Assembly: GCA_002700125.1 (NCBI GenBank)
Contig: PACM01000026.1
Coordinates: forward strand, 13,317-34,118
Source: Dehalococcoidia bacterium
GTDB taxonomy: Bacteria > Chloroflexota > Dehalococcoidia > Lucifugimonadales > Lucifugimonadaceae
Reading direction: 5' to 3'
Length of the DNA: 20,802 nucleotides
Part shown: positions 8,433 to 16,935 of the stretch, in pieces
Numbering within the stretch: position 1 is the first letter of the stretch
Layout of the letters: every line of letters begins with the position of its first letter
The notes under the pieces: generated by a model
Seen by the model: the letters and a program-made list of their open reading frames with translations, nothing else
What the model was told of the DNA's origin: nothing
The model's database searches: none
Position numbers and translations under genes: made by a program

Positions 8433-9867
8433 ATTCTAAGGCTTTAATTAAAGCTCCCATCTTTGCTAGGCATTCTTCATGTTCCTTGTCAGGATTTGAG
8501 TCAGCCACAATTCCTGCGCCTGCTTGCAGGAATGCTGTTCCATCTTTGAGTACTATAGTTCTTATTGCGATAGCTGTATCCATATTGCCATCGAATGAAA
8601 AATATCCTACCGCTCCAGAATAAGGCCCCCGTTGAAATTTTTCTTCTTTGGCAATTTGTTCCATAGCCCTTACTTTCGGTGCTCCACTAACTGTACCAGC
8701 AGGAAAAGCTGATTTTAATAAGTCAAAAGCATTAAATTTTTCAGATATAGTCGCTTCAACATGAGATACGATATGCGAAACGTGAGAGTATCTTTCAATT
8801 TCCATCTGTTGAGTCACTTCTACTGTACCAGGCTTGGCAATTTTACCTAGATCATTTCTTCCTAAGTCTAAGAGCATCAAGTGTTCTGCAATTTCTTTTT
8901 CGTCATTTAGTAACTCTATTTCTATCTTACGGTCATCATCTTCATTTTCTCCTCTGGGTCTAGTGCCTGCTATTGGATGAACAGCTATAGTAGAGTCGTC
9001 AAGTTTTACTAGTAATTCTGGAGAAGAACCAATTATCTGAAAATCTTCAAAATCCAATAGAAACATATAAGGAGAAGGATTTATATTTCTCAAGGAGTCA
9101 AAGATATTTATCGCATTTGAGGAAGTTTTAACTCTTAGCTTTTGTGATAAAACCGCTTGAATCATCTCTCCTTGATATATAAGTTCTTTTGTACTCTCAA
9201 CTGATTTTTTAAATTCTTCTCTGGTCGTTAAATATTCAATTTCTAGGTTTGTTGCATCTGCCATTTCTTGGGTTATATCGGGTTTAATTTTTTGAATTTG
9301 AGATATTATTTCTTTTATCTCGTGATTGCACTTTTTAAAAGCTTTATCTAGGTTTTCTTCTTTTCTTAGATCAGCATGAGCCACAACAAATATGCAATCT
9401 TCTTCGTGGTCAAATATTATTAATGTGCTGCCTATCAAAAAAATGCTTTCTGGAAAGTAGGTAAGGGCATTTTGTATTTTCTTTATCTTTGGTTCAAAAT
9501 AACTAACCGTTTCATAAGATAGATAGCCAACTGCACCACCATTAAATTTTGGTAAGCCTCGAATATTAGGTTGATTTATATTTTTTATAGAATCTTCTAA
9601 TATTTCTAGAGGATTCACTTTTGAATATTCTTCTTTATCTCCAGTCTTTATAACCTCTTGAGGATTTATACCTATGAAACTAAATCTTGCAACGTTTTTG
9701 CTTCCTTCTACCGATTCCAGCAGAAATGAATTCGATGCACTTTTTAAATTTCTATATACCGAGACAGGAGTGTGGCCTTGTTTACTTATTTTTGAAAATA
9801 TTGGAATATAGTTAAATTTTTTTGAGAGTTTTTTAAACTCATTAGAATCTGGATACGATGCATTCAT
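8404..9867 (-). CDS. trpE: Anthranilate synthase component I TrpE
   Basis: This 487-residue TrpE makes anthranilate from chorismate with ammonia from TrpG, the committed step to tryptophan. The N-terminal LLES (49-52) followed by ARFSFIG is the tryptophan feedback site. The C-terminal domain has [10 protein letters not shown] (110-119), [20 protein letters not shown] (297-306), [15 protein letters not shown] (337-351), [13 protein letters not shown] and [11 protein letters not shown]. Every family hallmark is intact, so this is the orthodox, feedback-inhibitable copy of the pair. It starts three bases after the trpS stop and its end overlaps the second trpE-like gene by 29 bases. Confidence 0.95.
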   Translation of the reverse strand: MNASYPDSNEFKKLSKKFNYIPIFSKISKQGHTPVSVYRNLKSASNSFLLESVEGSKNVARFSFIGINPQEVIKTGDKEEYSKVNPLEILEDSIKNINQPNIRGLPKFNGGAVGYLSYETVSYFEPKIKKIQNALTYFPESIFLIGSTLIIFDHEEDCIFVVAHADLRKEENLDKAFKKCNHEIKEIISQIQKIKPDITQEMADATNLEIEYLTTREEFKKSVESTKELIYQGEMIQAVLSQKLRVKTSSNAINIFDSLRNINPSPYMFLLDFEDFQIIGSSPELLVKLDDSTIAVHPIAGTRPRGENEDDDRKIEIELLNDEKEIAEHLMLLDLGRNDLGKIAKPGTVEVTQQMEIERYSHVSHIVSHVEATISEKFNAFDLLKSAFPAGTVSGAPKVRAMEQIAKEEKFQRGPYSGAVGYFSFDGNMDTAIAIRTIVLKDGTAFLQAGAGIVADSNPDKEHEECLAKMGALIKALEYAKNSEISE

Positions 9868-9870
9868 TAA

Positions 9871-10881
9871 TTACCACTTAGATGTGTAAGAGTTGATCTT
9901 CATAGCTGATCGCACCATTTCCATAGTCTCTTTCGCAATTTCTCTAGCCTTACTTATCCCTTTCATTAATGCTGCCTCAACTTCATTGGGATTGTTTTCG
10001 TAGTGTGATCTCTTTTCTCTGATTGGATCTAAGAATTGGTTTATTGCTACTACTAGATCTTTTTTAACTTCTACATCTCCAACTTTTCCTTCTCGGTATC
10101 TATGCTTAAAATCATTAACTTTTTCTTTATCTGGATTAAATGCATCGTGATATTGAAAAACAGGATTACCTTCAACAGTTCCTGGGTCAGTTGCTTTTAG
10201 CCTATTTGGATCTGTATACATTGACATCACAGCTTTTGAAACTTGATCTTCGGTAAACCTTAATTCAATTACATTACCTTTAGATTTGCTCATTTTATTA
10301 CTGCCGTCGATACCTTTAAGTCTAGGAACTCTACCAATTTTTGTTTCAGGCTCTTTAAATACTGGTTCAAATATCCTATTAAATTTCCTTGCAACTTCTC
10401 TGGTCATTTCTATATGGGGAGCTTGATCTTCGCCCACCGGAACCAAGTCAGCTCTAGGAAGAAGGATATCAGCAACTTGACTCATAGGATAATTGAAAAA
10501 CCCTACTGTTCTTTTTTCTACAGCGAGCTGGTCAAGTTCACCTTTTAGAGTCGGATTACGTTCTAGCATCCCTAGAGGGGTAATGAAGCTGAGTAGAGTG
10601 GTTAATTCTGCATGTTCAGGAACATAACTTTGTATTACAAAGTTACTTTTCTCAGGATCTAGACCTACCGAAAGCCAGTCAATAGTAACCTGGCGCACCG
10701 AGTCAGTTATTTTATCTATATCGTCAAAGTTATCACCAAGAGCTTGATAATCTGCTATCAGGAAAAACGACTCATAGGAGTCTTGATATTCTAGCCATGT
10801 TTCAAGGGCTCCCACATAATGCCCTAAATGTAAGGCACCAGTAGGTCTTATTCCTGTTAAGATCCTCTTTGTACCTGCCAT
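9871..10881 (-). CDS. trpS: Tryptophanyl-tRNA synthetase TrpS
   Basis: This class I synthetase charges tRNA-Trp. I chose the ATG at 10881, giving 336 residues that begin MAGTKRILTGIRPTG like other TrpS proteins and start one base after the upstream aldo/keto reductase stop. An ATG at 10983 in the same frame would add 34 residues and overlap that gene by 101 bases, which I think is spurious; an ATG at 10905 is another option. HLGH (18-21) is the HIGH signature, KMSKS (196-200) the ATP-loop signature, and PVGEDQAPHIEMTRE and MYTDPNR are family motifs. It sits just upstream of trpE, so aminoacylation and tryptophan synthesis are probably co-transcribed. Confidence 0.94.
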   Translation of the reverse strand: MAGTKRILTGIRPTGALHLGHYVGALETWLEYQDSYESFFLIADYQALGDNFDDIDKITDSVRQVTIDWLSVGLDPEKSNFVIQSYVPEHAELTTLLSFITPLGMLERNPTLKGELDQLAVEKRTVGFFNYPMSQVADILLPRADLVPVGEDQAPHIEMTREVARKFNRIFEPVFKEPETKIGRVPRLKGIDGSNKMSKSKGNVIELRFTEDQVSKAVMSMYTDPNRLKATDPGTVEGNPVFQYHDAFNPDKEKVNDFKHRYREGKVGDVEVKKDLVVAINQFLDPIREKRSHYENNPNEVEAALMKGISKAREIAKETMEMVRSAMKINSYTSKW

Positions 10882-10882
10882 A

Positions 10883-11797
10883 TCAAGTTCTTTGGTTCCA
10901 TTCATTGCCAAGACTATCAAATCGTGAGCATAAATCATCAACAGTAGATTTCGAAATTGGAAGTGAATTATTATACATTTCAATATTACTTTTTAGGTGG
11001 TGACGATTTTGCGTGCCTATAATAGCTACATCTACTTCATCAAAACTAAAGATAAAACCCATAGAGGTTAATATTCTATCCTCTGGTTCGTCGTATAAAG
11101 GGCCAATTTCTCCTAATATTTGAGCTCTCTTATAATATTCTGCTGCATAGTCGGATGGGGCAGCTGATACATTAGGTTTTTCTAGAGCTCTCCAAGCTCC
11201 ATTTGCAATAGGGCGTTTCGCAATCACACCTAAACCATTATTTCTTGTAACATCGAATAATTTATATCTTGCTTTTTGTTCTACCAAATTAAAACTAGTC
11301 TGAATTGTTTCAAAAAACCCACTTTCTGCAGCCCATACAGCAGCATCATTATCTCCACTGTACCCTAGATGAAGAACCTTACCTTCTGATTTTGACTCTT
11401 CTAAGGCTTTCATAATTTCACCTTTTTCTAGCTCTTGTAAATCACAAGAGTGGACTTGAATAAGATCTAATCTATCGGTTTTTAGTAACCTTAAACTTCT
11501 GTCTATACTGGCTTTAATTCCTTTATAGCCCCAGTCTTTAAAATTCTCATTGAATCTAGATGAATGTCCACATTTTGATGCCAATACAAAATTATCTCTC
11601 ATGCTGGACATTGTTTTTCCTATAAATTCTTCACTCCTACCATAGCAAGAAGCTGTGTCAAAAAAATTTATACCTGCATCTAATGCTGTTGCAAGGATTT
11701 TTTTTACATTAGATTCATCGCTAGAACCAATTTCTGAAAGTCCTATTCCCAAACGACTTACTCTTAATCCTGTTTTTCCTAAAGTTGTCTGTTCCAT
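10883..11797 (-). CDS. Aldo/keto reductase
   Basis: This 304-residue protein is an NADPH-type aldo/keto reductase with a TIM-barrel fold. The catalytic tetrad can be placed: Asp47 and Tyr52 in FFDTASCYG, Lys75 in LASKCGH, and His116 in IQVHSCD. The GLGVIAKRPIANGAW stretch and AIIGTQNRHHLKSN near the C terminus match the cofactor end. The substrate cannot be told from sequence. It is the first gene of the minus-strand run that continues into trpS and the trp genes, with one base between its stop and trpS. No strong Shine-Dalgarno is visible. A hairpin lies 24 bases upstream of its start, so its promoter or read-through source is uncertain. Confidence 0.9.
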   Translation of the reverse strand: MEQTTLGKTGLRVSRLGIGLSEIGSSDESNVKKILATALDAGINFFDTASCYGRSEEFIGKTMSSMRDNFVLASKCGHSSRFNENFKDWGYKGIKASIDRSLRLLKTDRLDLIQVHSCDLQELEKGEIMKALEESKSEGKVLHLGYSGDNDAAVWAAESGFFETIQTSFNLVEQKARYKLFDVTRNNGLGVIAKRPIANGAWRALEKPNVSAAPSDYAAEYYKRAQILGEIGPLYDEPEDRILTSMGFIFSFDEVDVAIIGTQNRHHLKSNIEMYNNSLPISKSTVDDLCSRFDSLGNEWNQRT

Positions 11798-11821
11798 GAT
11801 TTAGATTCTTAAAACAAATAA

Positions 11822-11847
11822 GCGACTTACCACAAAAGGTAAGTCGC
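11822..11847 (-). terminator. Hairpin, probable intrinsic terminator or attenuator
   Basis: A perfect 10-bp inverted repeat (GCGACTTACC ... GGTAAGTCGC) with a 6-base loop lies 31 bases past the stop of the 60-residue gene. On the minus strand it is followed by TTATTTGTTTT, a broken T tract. It most likely ends transcription of the small gene. Because it also stands just upstream of the aldo/keto reductase and trp run, with little room for another promoter, partial read-through is possible. Confidence 0.65.
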
Positions 11848-11878
11848 CCTGTTCATATGTTTTAGTAAATAAGTAGAT

Positions 11879-12061
11879 TTAACCTATCTGCTTTTCAACC
11901 TCTGCAACATCCTTGTCACTTAGAATCCTAAATACTTTTGAAGATGGATCCTCTGCAGCTACACCCTGAACAGCCTTTCTGCCGTTCTTCATAGTAACTA
12001 TCTTTGGATTTGAAATCTCAACAACCTTCTTCAATTTAACGCTATAAGCTGTCAACTTCAT
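11879..12061 (-). CDS. Small DUF5679-like protein lacking all cysteines
   Basis: This 60-residue basic protein contains KIVTMKNGRKAVQG and KVFRI, the core of DUF5679, a small presumed zinc-ribbon family whose members as I recall them read YCVKC ... CPVCGTKMFRI. Here the first pair is YSVKL (Ser7, Leu10), the second CPVC is replaced by AAED, and no Cys occurs anywhere in the protein. The fold is probably kept without metal, a pattern known from paired Cys+ and Cys- ribosomal proteins. Function is unknown for the whole family. The gene has the strongest Shine-Dalgarno I noticed in the window, a good sigma-70-type promoter and its own downstream hairpin, so it is probably a well-expressed monocistronic gene. 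Confidence 0.8.
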   Translation of the reverse strand: MKLTAYSVKLKKVVEISNPKIVTMKNGRKAVQGVAAEDPSSKVFRILSDKDVAEVEKQIG

Positions 12062-12067
12062 CTGAAG

Positions 12068-12074
12068 ACCTCCT
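12068..12074 (-). promoter_or_regulatory. Strong Shine-Dalgarno (AGGAGGT) of the DUF5679-like gene
   Basis: On the minus strand AGGAGGT lies six bases before the ATG at 12061. It is nearly a full anti-Shine-Dalgarno match and contrasts with most neighbours, which show little or none. It fixes the start of the small protein. Confidence 0.85.
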
Positions 12075-12125
12075 GAATCTTATACTTAGATTGATCTTAT
12101 CGATCACATCCAATTTAATAAGTAG

Positions 12126-12154
12126 ATTGTACTTAAATAAACTTGATTGTTCAA
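12126..12154 (-). promoter_or_regulatory. Sigma-70-type promoter for the DUF5679-like gene
   Basis: On the minus strand TTGAAC (12149-12154) and TACAAT (12126-12131) are separated by exactly 17 bases. This would start transcription near 12119, giving a leader of roughly 58 bases before the ATG at 12061. The region is AT-rich, so chance matches are possible, but both boxes and the spacing are good. Confidence 0.6.
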
Positions 12155-12170
12155 CTATATTAGATAAAAT
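12143..12170 (+). promoter_or_regulatory. Possible promoter for pheS-pheT-moeA
   Basis: On the plus strand TTGATT (12143-12148) and TAAAAT (12165-12170) are 16 bases apart, about 45 bases before the pheS ATG. It overlaps the -35 box of the divergent promoter. The match is modest in an AT-rich region. No T-box or other recognisable leader is seen in 12171-12215. Confidence 0.3.
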
Positions 12171-12215
12171 TTAATGGAAATTATCGAACTTTACTCTTTT
12201 TTTGAGTGATTTTTC

Positions 12216-13244
12216 ATGAAAAAAGTTTTTAGGTACTTGGAGAACCGTTTGTTAGATGAGATAAAAAAAATACAAAAACAATCTGAAATCGATCTGAAAT
12301 CTTGTGATTCTGAACTTAAAATTGATGCTTGGCGGGTAAAATATTTGGGGAGAAAATCCAGATTATCTTTGATACTTAAAGATATTAAAAATTTAGACCC
12401 TGCAATGAGAAAATCCGTTGGTTTGTCGGGAAATCGAATAAGGAATAAATGTCAGATTATGCTAGAAAAGGCTCTAAATGACCTAAAATTGGAGGAAAAT
12501 GATCAAATTTCTATCGAAGATTACACTTTACCGGGTAGATTTAATCAAGTTGGGAAATTACATCCTGTTACACAAACTCTCCGTGAAATAAAAAAGACTT
12601 TTGTGTCTTTAGGCTTTCAAATAGCAGAAGGGCCAGAAATTGAATGGGATAAATACAATTTTGATATGCTGAATATACCGGACAATCATCCTGCGAGGGA
12701 TATGTGGGATACGATGTGGATAGACGAAGAAAAGAACTCTTCTGGAAATAAAATGCTTCTGAGAACCCACACCTCTCCTGTTCAAGCAAGGATTATGGAA
12801 AATCAAGATCCTCCTATAAGGGTTATAGTGCCAGGAAAGTGTTATCGATATGAATCAACAGATTCGACTCATGAGTGGCACTTTTACCAAGTAGAAGGAT
12901 TAGCGGTTGATAGAAAACTCACTTTCTCTGATTTGAAAGGAACTTTATATGAATTTGTAAAAAAAATATTTGGGAGCGATACAAAAATAAGATTTAGATG
13001 CGATTATTTTCCGTTTGTCGAGCCTGGAGTCGACATGTCTATTTATTGGGAAGGAAAATGGCTTGAAATACTTGGGGCGGGAATGGTTCATCCAAAAGTA
13101 TTTGAGAAAGCTGGCTATAAAGATCCTGAGTTAACTGGCTTTGCTTTTGGTATGGGACCTGAAAGAATTGCGATGATAAAACACAACATTGATGATATTC
13201 GTTTATTTTATTCTAATGATTTGAGGTTCTTAGGTCAGTTTTAA
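12216..13244 (+). CDS. pheS: Phenylalanyl-tRNA synthetase alpha subunit PheS
   Basis: This 342-residue class II catalytic subunit forms an alpha2-beta2 enzyme with PheT and charges tRNA-Phe. The N-terminal 100 residues are a charged coiled coil that binds tRNA, including WRVKYLGRKSRL (about 39-50). The catalytic core has LHPVTQ, RTHTSPVQ (173-180), motif 2 CYRYESTDSTH (209-219) leading into FYQVEGLAVD, and motif 3 GFAFGMGPERIAM (308-320). Length is normal. The ATG has no clear Shine-Dalgarno. pheT follows after 13 bases. Confidence 0.96.
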   Translation: MKKVFRYLENRLLDEIKKIQKQSEIDLKSCDSELKIDAWRVKYLGRKSRLSLILKDIKNLDPAMRKSVGLSGNRIRNKCQIMLEKALNDLKLEENDQISIEDYTLPGRFNQVGKLHPVTQTLREIKKTFVSLGFQIAEGPEIEWDKYNFDMLNIPDNHPARDMWDTMWIDEEKNSSGNKMLLRTHTSPVQARIMENQDPPIRVIVPGKCYRYESTDSTHEWHFYQVEGLAVDRKLTFSDLKGTLYEFVKKIFGSDTKIRFRCDYFPFVEPGVDMSIYWEGKWLEILGAGMVHPKVFEKAGYKDPELTGFAFGMGPERIAMIKHNIDDIRLFYSNDLRFLGQF

Positions 13245-13245
13245 T

Positions 13246-13250
13246 GGAGA
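13246..13250 (+). promoter_or_regulatory. Shine-Dalgarno supporting the TTG start of pheT
   Basis: GGAGA just after the pheS stop lies seven bases before the TTG at 13258. Together with the standard PheT N terminus encoded from there, it supports the non-ATG start. Confidence 0.6.
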
Positions 13251-13257
13251 TAATATA

Positions 13258-15666
13258 TTGAAGATATCTGTAAATTGGTTAAAAAACTATGTTGATATTC
13301 ATAATATTGATGACTTATTGGATAAGCTAACTCTTGCTGGAACTGAGGTCGGGTCTGTTCAACATCAAGGTAATTGGGAAGGAGTTGTAGTAGCCGAAAT
13401 CAGCAAGATAAATAAACATCCTAACGCAGACAGACTTAGTTTGGTTGAAATCGTCTACAACGATAATTTAATAAAGGTAGTCTGCGGAGCTAATAATTTA
13501 TATAAGAATCAAAAAGTCGCTTTTGCACCCGTGGGTTCTAAACTATACAACCCTAAGTCAGGTAAAATGGAAACTCTCAAAAAATCTAAGATAAGAGGAG
13601 AAATATCTAACGGCATGATATGTTCTGCTTTGGAACTGGGATTAGGGGAAGATCACGATGGTATTCTTGATTTAGAAGGCACCTTAAGAGTAGGAAATGA
13701 TCTAAAAGAGATTTTTAATGACACTATCATTGATTTAGAATTGACCCCTAATCGACCTGATTGCTTAGGAGTATATGGAGTTGCGAGAGAGATATCCGCA
13801 ATTACTGGTACCGATCTGAAATCGCTAAAATCGTTTTCTATAAACGAACACCCGGATCCTAAACATGATCTTAATATTTCAATAAAAGATCCCGATTTAT
13901 GTAGTAGGTATATTGGTGCAGTTATTAGTGGTATTAAAATTCAAGAATCTCCTAAATGGTTGAAAGATGCCCTAGTTTCTATCGGTGAAAACCCTATAAA
14001 CAATATTGTAGATATTACGAATTATGTAATGTTTGAATTAGGACAGCCAATTCATGCATTCGATTATGAAAAAGTAAATGACAAAACTATTGTAGTAAGA
14101 CGAGCAAAAAAAGGAGAAAAGATAGTTACATTAGATGGCGATTCTCATAATTTGAAAGAGGAGATGCTAGTGATAGCTGACTCTAAAGTTCCTATGGCTG
14201 TTGCTGGAATTAAGGGAGGGCTTGAATCGGGAATTAATGAGAATACCAGTTTGATCGTTTTAGAATCCGCTTGTTTTGAAGGAGGCAATAATAGGAACAC
14301 TGCCTCTAAGTTAGAACTTAAAAGTCAAGCTACTTTACGATTTGAAAAAAACTTAAAACCTCAGTTATGTGAAGTTGCTTTCAATCGAGCAATTCATCTT
14401 ATTAGAGATATTACAGGAGGAGAGATTTCTTCAAGAGTAGTAGATGTTAAAAAATTCGCTCAAAATGATGAAAAATTGCGATTACACGGATCAAGACTTG
14501 AGTCTCTATTGGGTATAAAAATTGAAAGTAACCAGGTCAATTCAATATTTAATGGATTAGGATTCGAATATAAGCATTCCAGCAAAAACGAAAACGATGT
14601 TTGGGATGTTGATCTACCTTACTGGCGACCCGACATTACTATTCAAGAGGATCTTTGTGAAGAAATTGCAAGATTGATAGGGTACGAATCCATCCCTGCA
14701 ACTACCATTGCTGGTGCTATACCCACTTCGATTCCTAATATTGAAATTGATTTTCAGGAGCACTTAAGAGACATAATGGTATCTCTAGGTTGCTTTGAGG
14801 TAATTAATTATTCTGCTGATTCTAAAGAAAATATAGCTTCAACAATGCCATCATTCAACGAAGAGGATTTAGTGAAAATAATGAATCCAATGTCCAGGGA
14901 CGTTGAGTTTATGAAACCTACACTGAGATCAGGTATTTTAAAATCCTTATCTTTAAACAGTAGGAATTCTGTTGGAAGCGTCAGGCTGTTTGAGTTGGGC
15001 ACAATTTTTACAAAAAATAATAATGAAGAGTTGCCAAATGAATCTAAAATTTTATGTTGCGGTCTTTCAGGTACCATAGAAAAGACAGTCTGGGAGAAAG
15101 AAAGACCCGTAGACATATTTGATTTAAAAAGTATACTCGATAATTTGTTTTCAGAACTTCGGATTTCATACAGCATTTCTCCTTGTAGGGGTGATATCTT
15201 TTCATCTTATAAAGGATTTCAAATATTGCTTAATAAGGAAGTAATTGGAACTTTTGGAGAAGTATCGGACGAGATAATAAACTTGTTTGATATAAACCAC
15301 CAAAATGTTATTTTATTAGATCTTGATATAAAAAAAATATTGTCGAATTATTTGCCCACCAGCCAGGTTAAATATAATCAAATAAGTCGTTATCCAGTTT
15401 CAAAACGTGACTTAAGTTTCATAGTTGAAGATACGATATTCTCTGAATCAATTATTGTCGAAATCGAAAAATTTGACTTAGTGAAGAATTGTAAAATTGT
15501 AGATGTTTATGTAGGTAAATCTTTGAAAAATAGTGAAAAATCCGTAACTGTTAGAATTACATATGGATCAGACAAAAAAACTCTATCCGGACCTGAAATT
15601 GATCAATGTGAAAAAAATATTTTAGAGTCTTTAAAATCCCAAATCAATTTTTCTTTGAGAGTTTAA
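13258..15666 (+). CDS. pheT: Phenylalanyl-tRNA synthetase beta subunit PheT
   Basis: This 802-residue subunit has the usual full-length bacterial layout. The start is TTG: the product begins MKISVNWLKNYVDI, the standard PheT opening, with GGAGA seven bases upstream. An EMAP/OB-type tRNA-binding domain covers about 40-150 (VVAEI, HPNADRL, VVCGANN). The B3/B4 editing-type region follows (LTPNRPDCLG, INNIVDITNYVMFELGQP, HAFDY), then B5 (about 400-475), YWRPDITIQEDLCEEIARLIGYE, and the catalytic-like core. A C-terminal FDX-ACB anticodon-binding domain begins near RYPVSKRDLSFIV (about 710-802). It works as a heterotetramer with PheS. moeA starts five bases after its stop. Confidence 0.96.
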   Translation: MKISVNWLKNYVDIHNIDDLLDKLTLAGTEVGSVQHQGNWEGVVVAEISKINKHPNADRLSLVEIVYNDNLIKVVCGANNLYKNQKVAFAPVGSKLYNPKSGKMETLKKSKIRGEISNGMICSALELGLGEDHDGILDLEGTLRVGNDLKEIFNDTIIDLELTPNRPDCLGVYGVAREISAITGTDLKSLKSFSINEHPDPKHDLNISIKDPDLCSRYIGAVISGIKIQESPKWLKDALVSIGENPINNIVDITNYVMFELGQPIHAFDYEKVNDKTIVVRRAKKGEKIVTLDGDSHNLKEEMLVIADSKVPMAVAGIKGGLESGINENTSLIVLESACFEGGNNRNTASKLELKSQATLRFEKNLKPQLCEVAFNRAIHLIRDITGGEISSRVVDVKKFAQNDEKLRLHGSRLESLLGIKIESNQVNSIFNGLGFEYKHSSKNENDVWDVDLPYWRPDITIQEDLCEEIARLIGYESIPATTIAGAIPTSIPNIEIDFQEHLRDIMVSLGCFEVINYSADSKENIASTMPSFNEEDLVKIMNPMSRDVEFMKPTLRSGILKSLSLNSRNSVGSVRLFELGTIFTKNNNEELPNESKILCCGLSGTIEKTVWEKERPVDIFDLKSILDNLFSELRISYSISPCRGDIFSSYKGFQILLNKEVIGTFGEVSDEIINLFDINHQNVILLDLDIKKILSNYLPTSQVKYNQISRYPVSKRDLSFIVEDTIFSESIIVEIEKFDLVKNCKIVDVYVGKSLKNSEKSVTVRITYGSDKKTLSGPEIDQCEKNILESLKSQINFSLRV

Positions 15667-15671
15667 TTAAC

Positions 15672-16934
15672 ATGATGAATTTAGGTATTGAACCTCAAAT
15701 GTTACCTGTTGAGGAAGCTCAGCAAAAAATTTTTTCAAAATTTAAACAATTAGATTTAGAAAAAAAAGATCTCATCAATTCTCTCGGGCATTTTTTAGGA
15801 GAGGACGTTATTGCACCATTTGATCTTCCAGAAAAAAATAATTCGGCAATGGATGGATTTGCAGCTAAATATTTAGATGTAGAAAATTGTAATCAAGCTA
15901 GAGTCAAGTTGCAAGTTGTTGGAAGAGTGGGTGCTGAAAATGTATCAAATACGATTTTAAAAAAAGGACAAGCAATTAGAATAATGACAGGCGGAGAGAT
16001 TCCCACAGGCGCAGACTGTGTTATTCCTTTTGAGCATACAGACAGTGGCCCAGTGCGAGGTTCTAATTATCCATCCGAAGTAGTAGTAAACAAGCCTGTG
16101 GCATTGGGTGACAACATACGGAAATCTGGACTAGACTACAAGATTGGTGAGAAAGTTCTAGAGAAAGGTACATATTTAAATGCTCCGTCAGTCGGAGTCG
16201 CGGCTTCTCTTGGTATCGATAGAATATTAGTAGTTAGAAAACCCATTATTTCTGTATTATCAACCGGCAATGAAATTGTATTACCTGGAAGAGAAAAAAA
16301 AGATGGCCAGATATATGACTCCAATTTATTTTCAATCGCTTCAGCCATAAAAGAAGCTGGCGGAATACCTAATATATGTGAAGTTATTCCAGATGAAGAG
16401 GATGCTTTGGAAAAAGTATTAGACAGTTGTAGTGATAGTGATCTCATTGTTTCCATAGGAGGAGTTTCTAAAGGAGATTTTGACCTAATAAAGGACGTAT
16501 TAGTTAGAAAAGGAGATATAAATTTTTGGGGTATTAGGATGAGGCCAGGAAAACCATTAGCTTTTGGAGAATTAAATTTGTCAGGCAGAAAAGTTTATCA
16601 GATCGGGTTGCCTGGAAATCCTGTTAGTGCCTATGTATGCTTTGAATTATTTGTTAGGCCTTTGATTTTGAAAATGAGAGGCTATAAAACCATCTTGAGA
16701 GAGACTATAAGAGCAAAAATTGATAAGACTATTCAGAATGATGATCAGCGTAAGATTTTTGTGCGTGTAAAACTTATCAAGCATGGCTCGAAGTATGCTG
16801 CAAAAGTATACGAAGATCAAAGTTCCAATATTTTGAGTTCTTTAGTTTTTGCTAATGGACTTGCAATTTGTCCTGAGGATTGTAAAGTAATCAATTCAGG
16901 AGACTTAGTTGATGTAATGACACTAGATCATTGA
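15672..16934 (+). CDS. moeA: Molybdopterin molybdenumtransferase MoeA
   Basis: This 420-residue protein inserts molybdate into adenylylated molybdopterin. Family motifs run in order: NNSAMDGFA (56-64, with catalytic-region Asp61), IMTGGEIPTGADCVIPFE (104-121), SVLSTGNEIV, YDSN, GGVSKGDFD (253-261), RPGKPLAFG and GLPGNPVSAY. Domain order and length are normal for a single-domain-set MoeA with no fusion. It lies directly behind pheT and is followed one base later by an unknown gene, probably in one operon. Its presence implies molybdoenzymes elsewhere in the genome. Two adjacent ATGs (15672, 15675) leave the start uncertain by one codon. Confidence 0.95.
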   Translation: MMNLGIEPQMLPVEEAQQKIFSKFKQLDLEKKDLINSLGHFLGEDVIAPFDLPEKNNSAMDGFAAKYLDVENCNQARVKLQVVGRVGAENVSNTILKKGQAIRIMTGGEIPTGADCVIPFEHTDSGPVRGSNYPSEVVVNKPVALGDNIRKSGLDYKIGEKVLEKGTYLNAPSVGVAASLGIDRILVVRKPIISVLSTGNEIVLPGREKKDGQIYDSNLFSIASAIKEAGGIPNICEVIPDEEDALEKVLDSCSDSDLIVSIGGVSKGDFDLIKDVLVRKGDINFWGIRMRPGKPLAFGELNLSGRKVYQIGLPGNPVSAYVCFELFVRPLILKMRGYKTILRETIRAKIDKTIQNDDQRKIFVRVKLIKHGSKYAAKVYEDQSSNILSSLVFANGLAICPEDCKVINSGDLVDVMTLDH

Positions 16935-16935
16935 T

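Noticed and set aside
10882..10983. A 34-residue N-terminal extension of TrpS from an ATG at 10983
   Set aside because: It would overlap the aldo/keto reductase by 101 bases, and the TrpS family begins at the later ATG (10881), which is one base past that gene's stop.
12171..12215. T-box or other amino-acid-responsive leader before pheS
   Set aside because: The leader is too short and shows no T-box sequence; the only palindrome is a 4-bp ACTC/GAGT stem around a T run.
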